Source: Halothiobacillaceae bacterium (GTDB taxonomy: Bacteria > Pseudomonadota > Gammaproteobacteria > Halothiobacillales > Halothiobacillaceae). From it: DNA of 5,320 nt. The stretch lies in NCBI GenBank assembly GCA_011380105.1, contig DRZW01000186.1, positions 1-5,320 of the forward strand, given 5' to 3'. Made by a program: the position numbers and the translations under genes. The stretch's first letter is position 1. Each line of letters starts with the position of its first letter. Positions 4,869-5,320 of the stretch are shown here, one piece after another. A model generated the notes under the pieces. It was not told where the DNA came from, searched no databases, and worked only from the letters and a program-made list of their open reading frames with translations.

Positions 4869-5320
4869 ATGTCCAAAAAACATCCTGTCGTCGCCGTAAC
4901 CGGCTCATCTGGTGCCGGCACTACCACCGTTAAAACTGCTTTCCACCATATCTTCCACCGTGAGCAGATCACACCGACGGTGATCGAAGGTGATAGCTTT
5001 CACAGCCTAAACCGGGCAGAAATGCTCGAGCGCATGGCCGCCGAAGCGAAAAAGGGCAATAACCACTTCTCGCACTTCGGGCCAGAAGCGAACCACTTCG
5101 ACAAATTAGCCGAGCTGTTTAAGAGCTACGGCGAATCAGGCACCGGAAAAAAACGTTATTACCTGCACAGCGATGCAGAAGCGGCTGAACACAATGCGCG
5201 TTTGAACACCAACCTCAGTCCGGGTGAATTCACCCCGTGGGAAGACATTCCGAGCGGCTCTGATCTTTTATTCTATGAAGGCCTGCACGGTTTGGTGAAA
5301 ACCGATACGATAGACGTCTC
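4869..5320 (+). CDS. prk: Phosphoribulokinase, class I (N-terminal half; cut by window edge)
   Basis: Phosphorylates ribulose 5-phosphate with ATP to ribulose 1,5-bisphosphate, the Rubisco substrate, and is diagnostic of the Calvin-Benson-Bassham cycle. The 150 full codons present are about half of the usual 290 or so. Seen: a Walker A loop GSSGAGTT (12-19); GDSFHSLNR (41-49) with D42, H45 and R49, at the numbering of the Rhodobacter sphaeroides catalytic/substrate residues; GNNHFSHFGPEAN (63-75); SYGESGTGKKRYYLHSDAEA (86-105); and LLFYEGLHG (133-141) with Glu137. The GN-HFSHF and YGESGTG segments fit proteobacterial class I autotrophic enzymes. The E. coli PrkB protein of unknown role is related, but its sequence at these places, as recalled, differs. 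A 5-6 residue insertion around 108-117 (HNARLNTNLS) precedes PGEFTPW. The gene is divergent from malic enzyme and has an excellent ribosome binding site. Confidence 0.95.
   Translation, partial: MSKKHPVVAVTGSSGAGTTTVKTAFHHIFHREQITPTVIEGDSFHSLNRAEMLERMAAEAKKGNNHFSHFGPEANHFDKLAELFKSYGESGTGKKRYYLHSDAEAAEHNARLNTNLSPGEFTPWEDIPSGSDLLFYEGLHGLVKTDTIDV

Overview
The window reads as chromosomal DNA of a gammaproteobacterium that probably fixes CO2. Two observations support this. The lysC gene for aspartate kinase is followed on the same strand by the first codons of csrA, a gammaproteobacterial gene order. A divergent gene at the right end encodes a class I (proteobacterial-type) phosphoribulokinase of the Calvin-Benson-Bassham cycle. 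A sulfur-oxidising autotroph or chemosynthetic symbiont lineage fits, but the taxon cannot be fixed from this sequence.

Layout. Positions 1-4331 are coded entirely on the minus strand. In transcription order (right to left) they hold a short-form malic enzyme (4331-3084), a stand-alone 5'-3' exonuclease of the Pol I N-domain family (3080-2160), a decayed RluE-type pseudouridine synthase (2176-1883), an N-terminally truncated PDZ-domain remnant (1882-1694), about 360 bp without an intact gene, aspartate kinase lysC (1329-97) and the first nine codons of csrA (28-1). After a 537-bp gap, phosphoribulokinase starts at 4869 on the plus strand and runs off the right edge.

Decay. The central region shows gene erosion. 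The rluE-like gene has lost one C from a C run, which shifts the frame, and has also lost an internal block that carried the catalytic aspartate. Its stop codon directly abuts the C-terminal part of an unrelated PDZ protein. Beyond that lies a possible small secreted-protein gene broken by an amber codon. This pattern suggests recent or ongoing genome reduction, or relaxed selection at this locus.

Regulation. The csrA Shine-Dalgarno lies in a sequence close to the CsrA RNA-binding consensus, as expected for translational self-control. The malate-enzyme/prk intergenic region ends, about 30 bp before the prk start, in a stem-loop followed by seven T's. That is a rho-independent terminator by its shape, preceded by several other possible hairpins, so an attenuated prk leader or a small RNA is possible. 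No mobile element, CRISPR array, tRNA or rRNA was seen.
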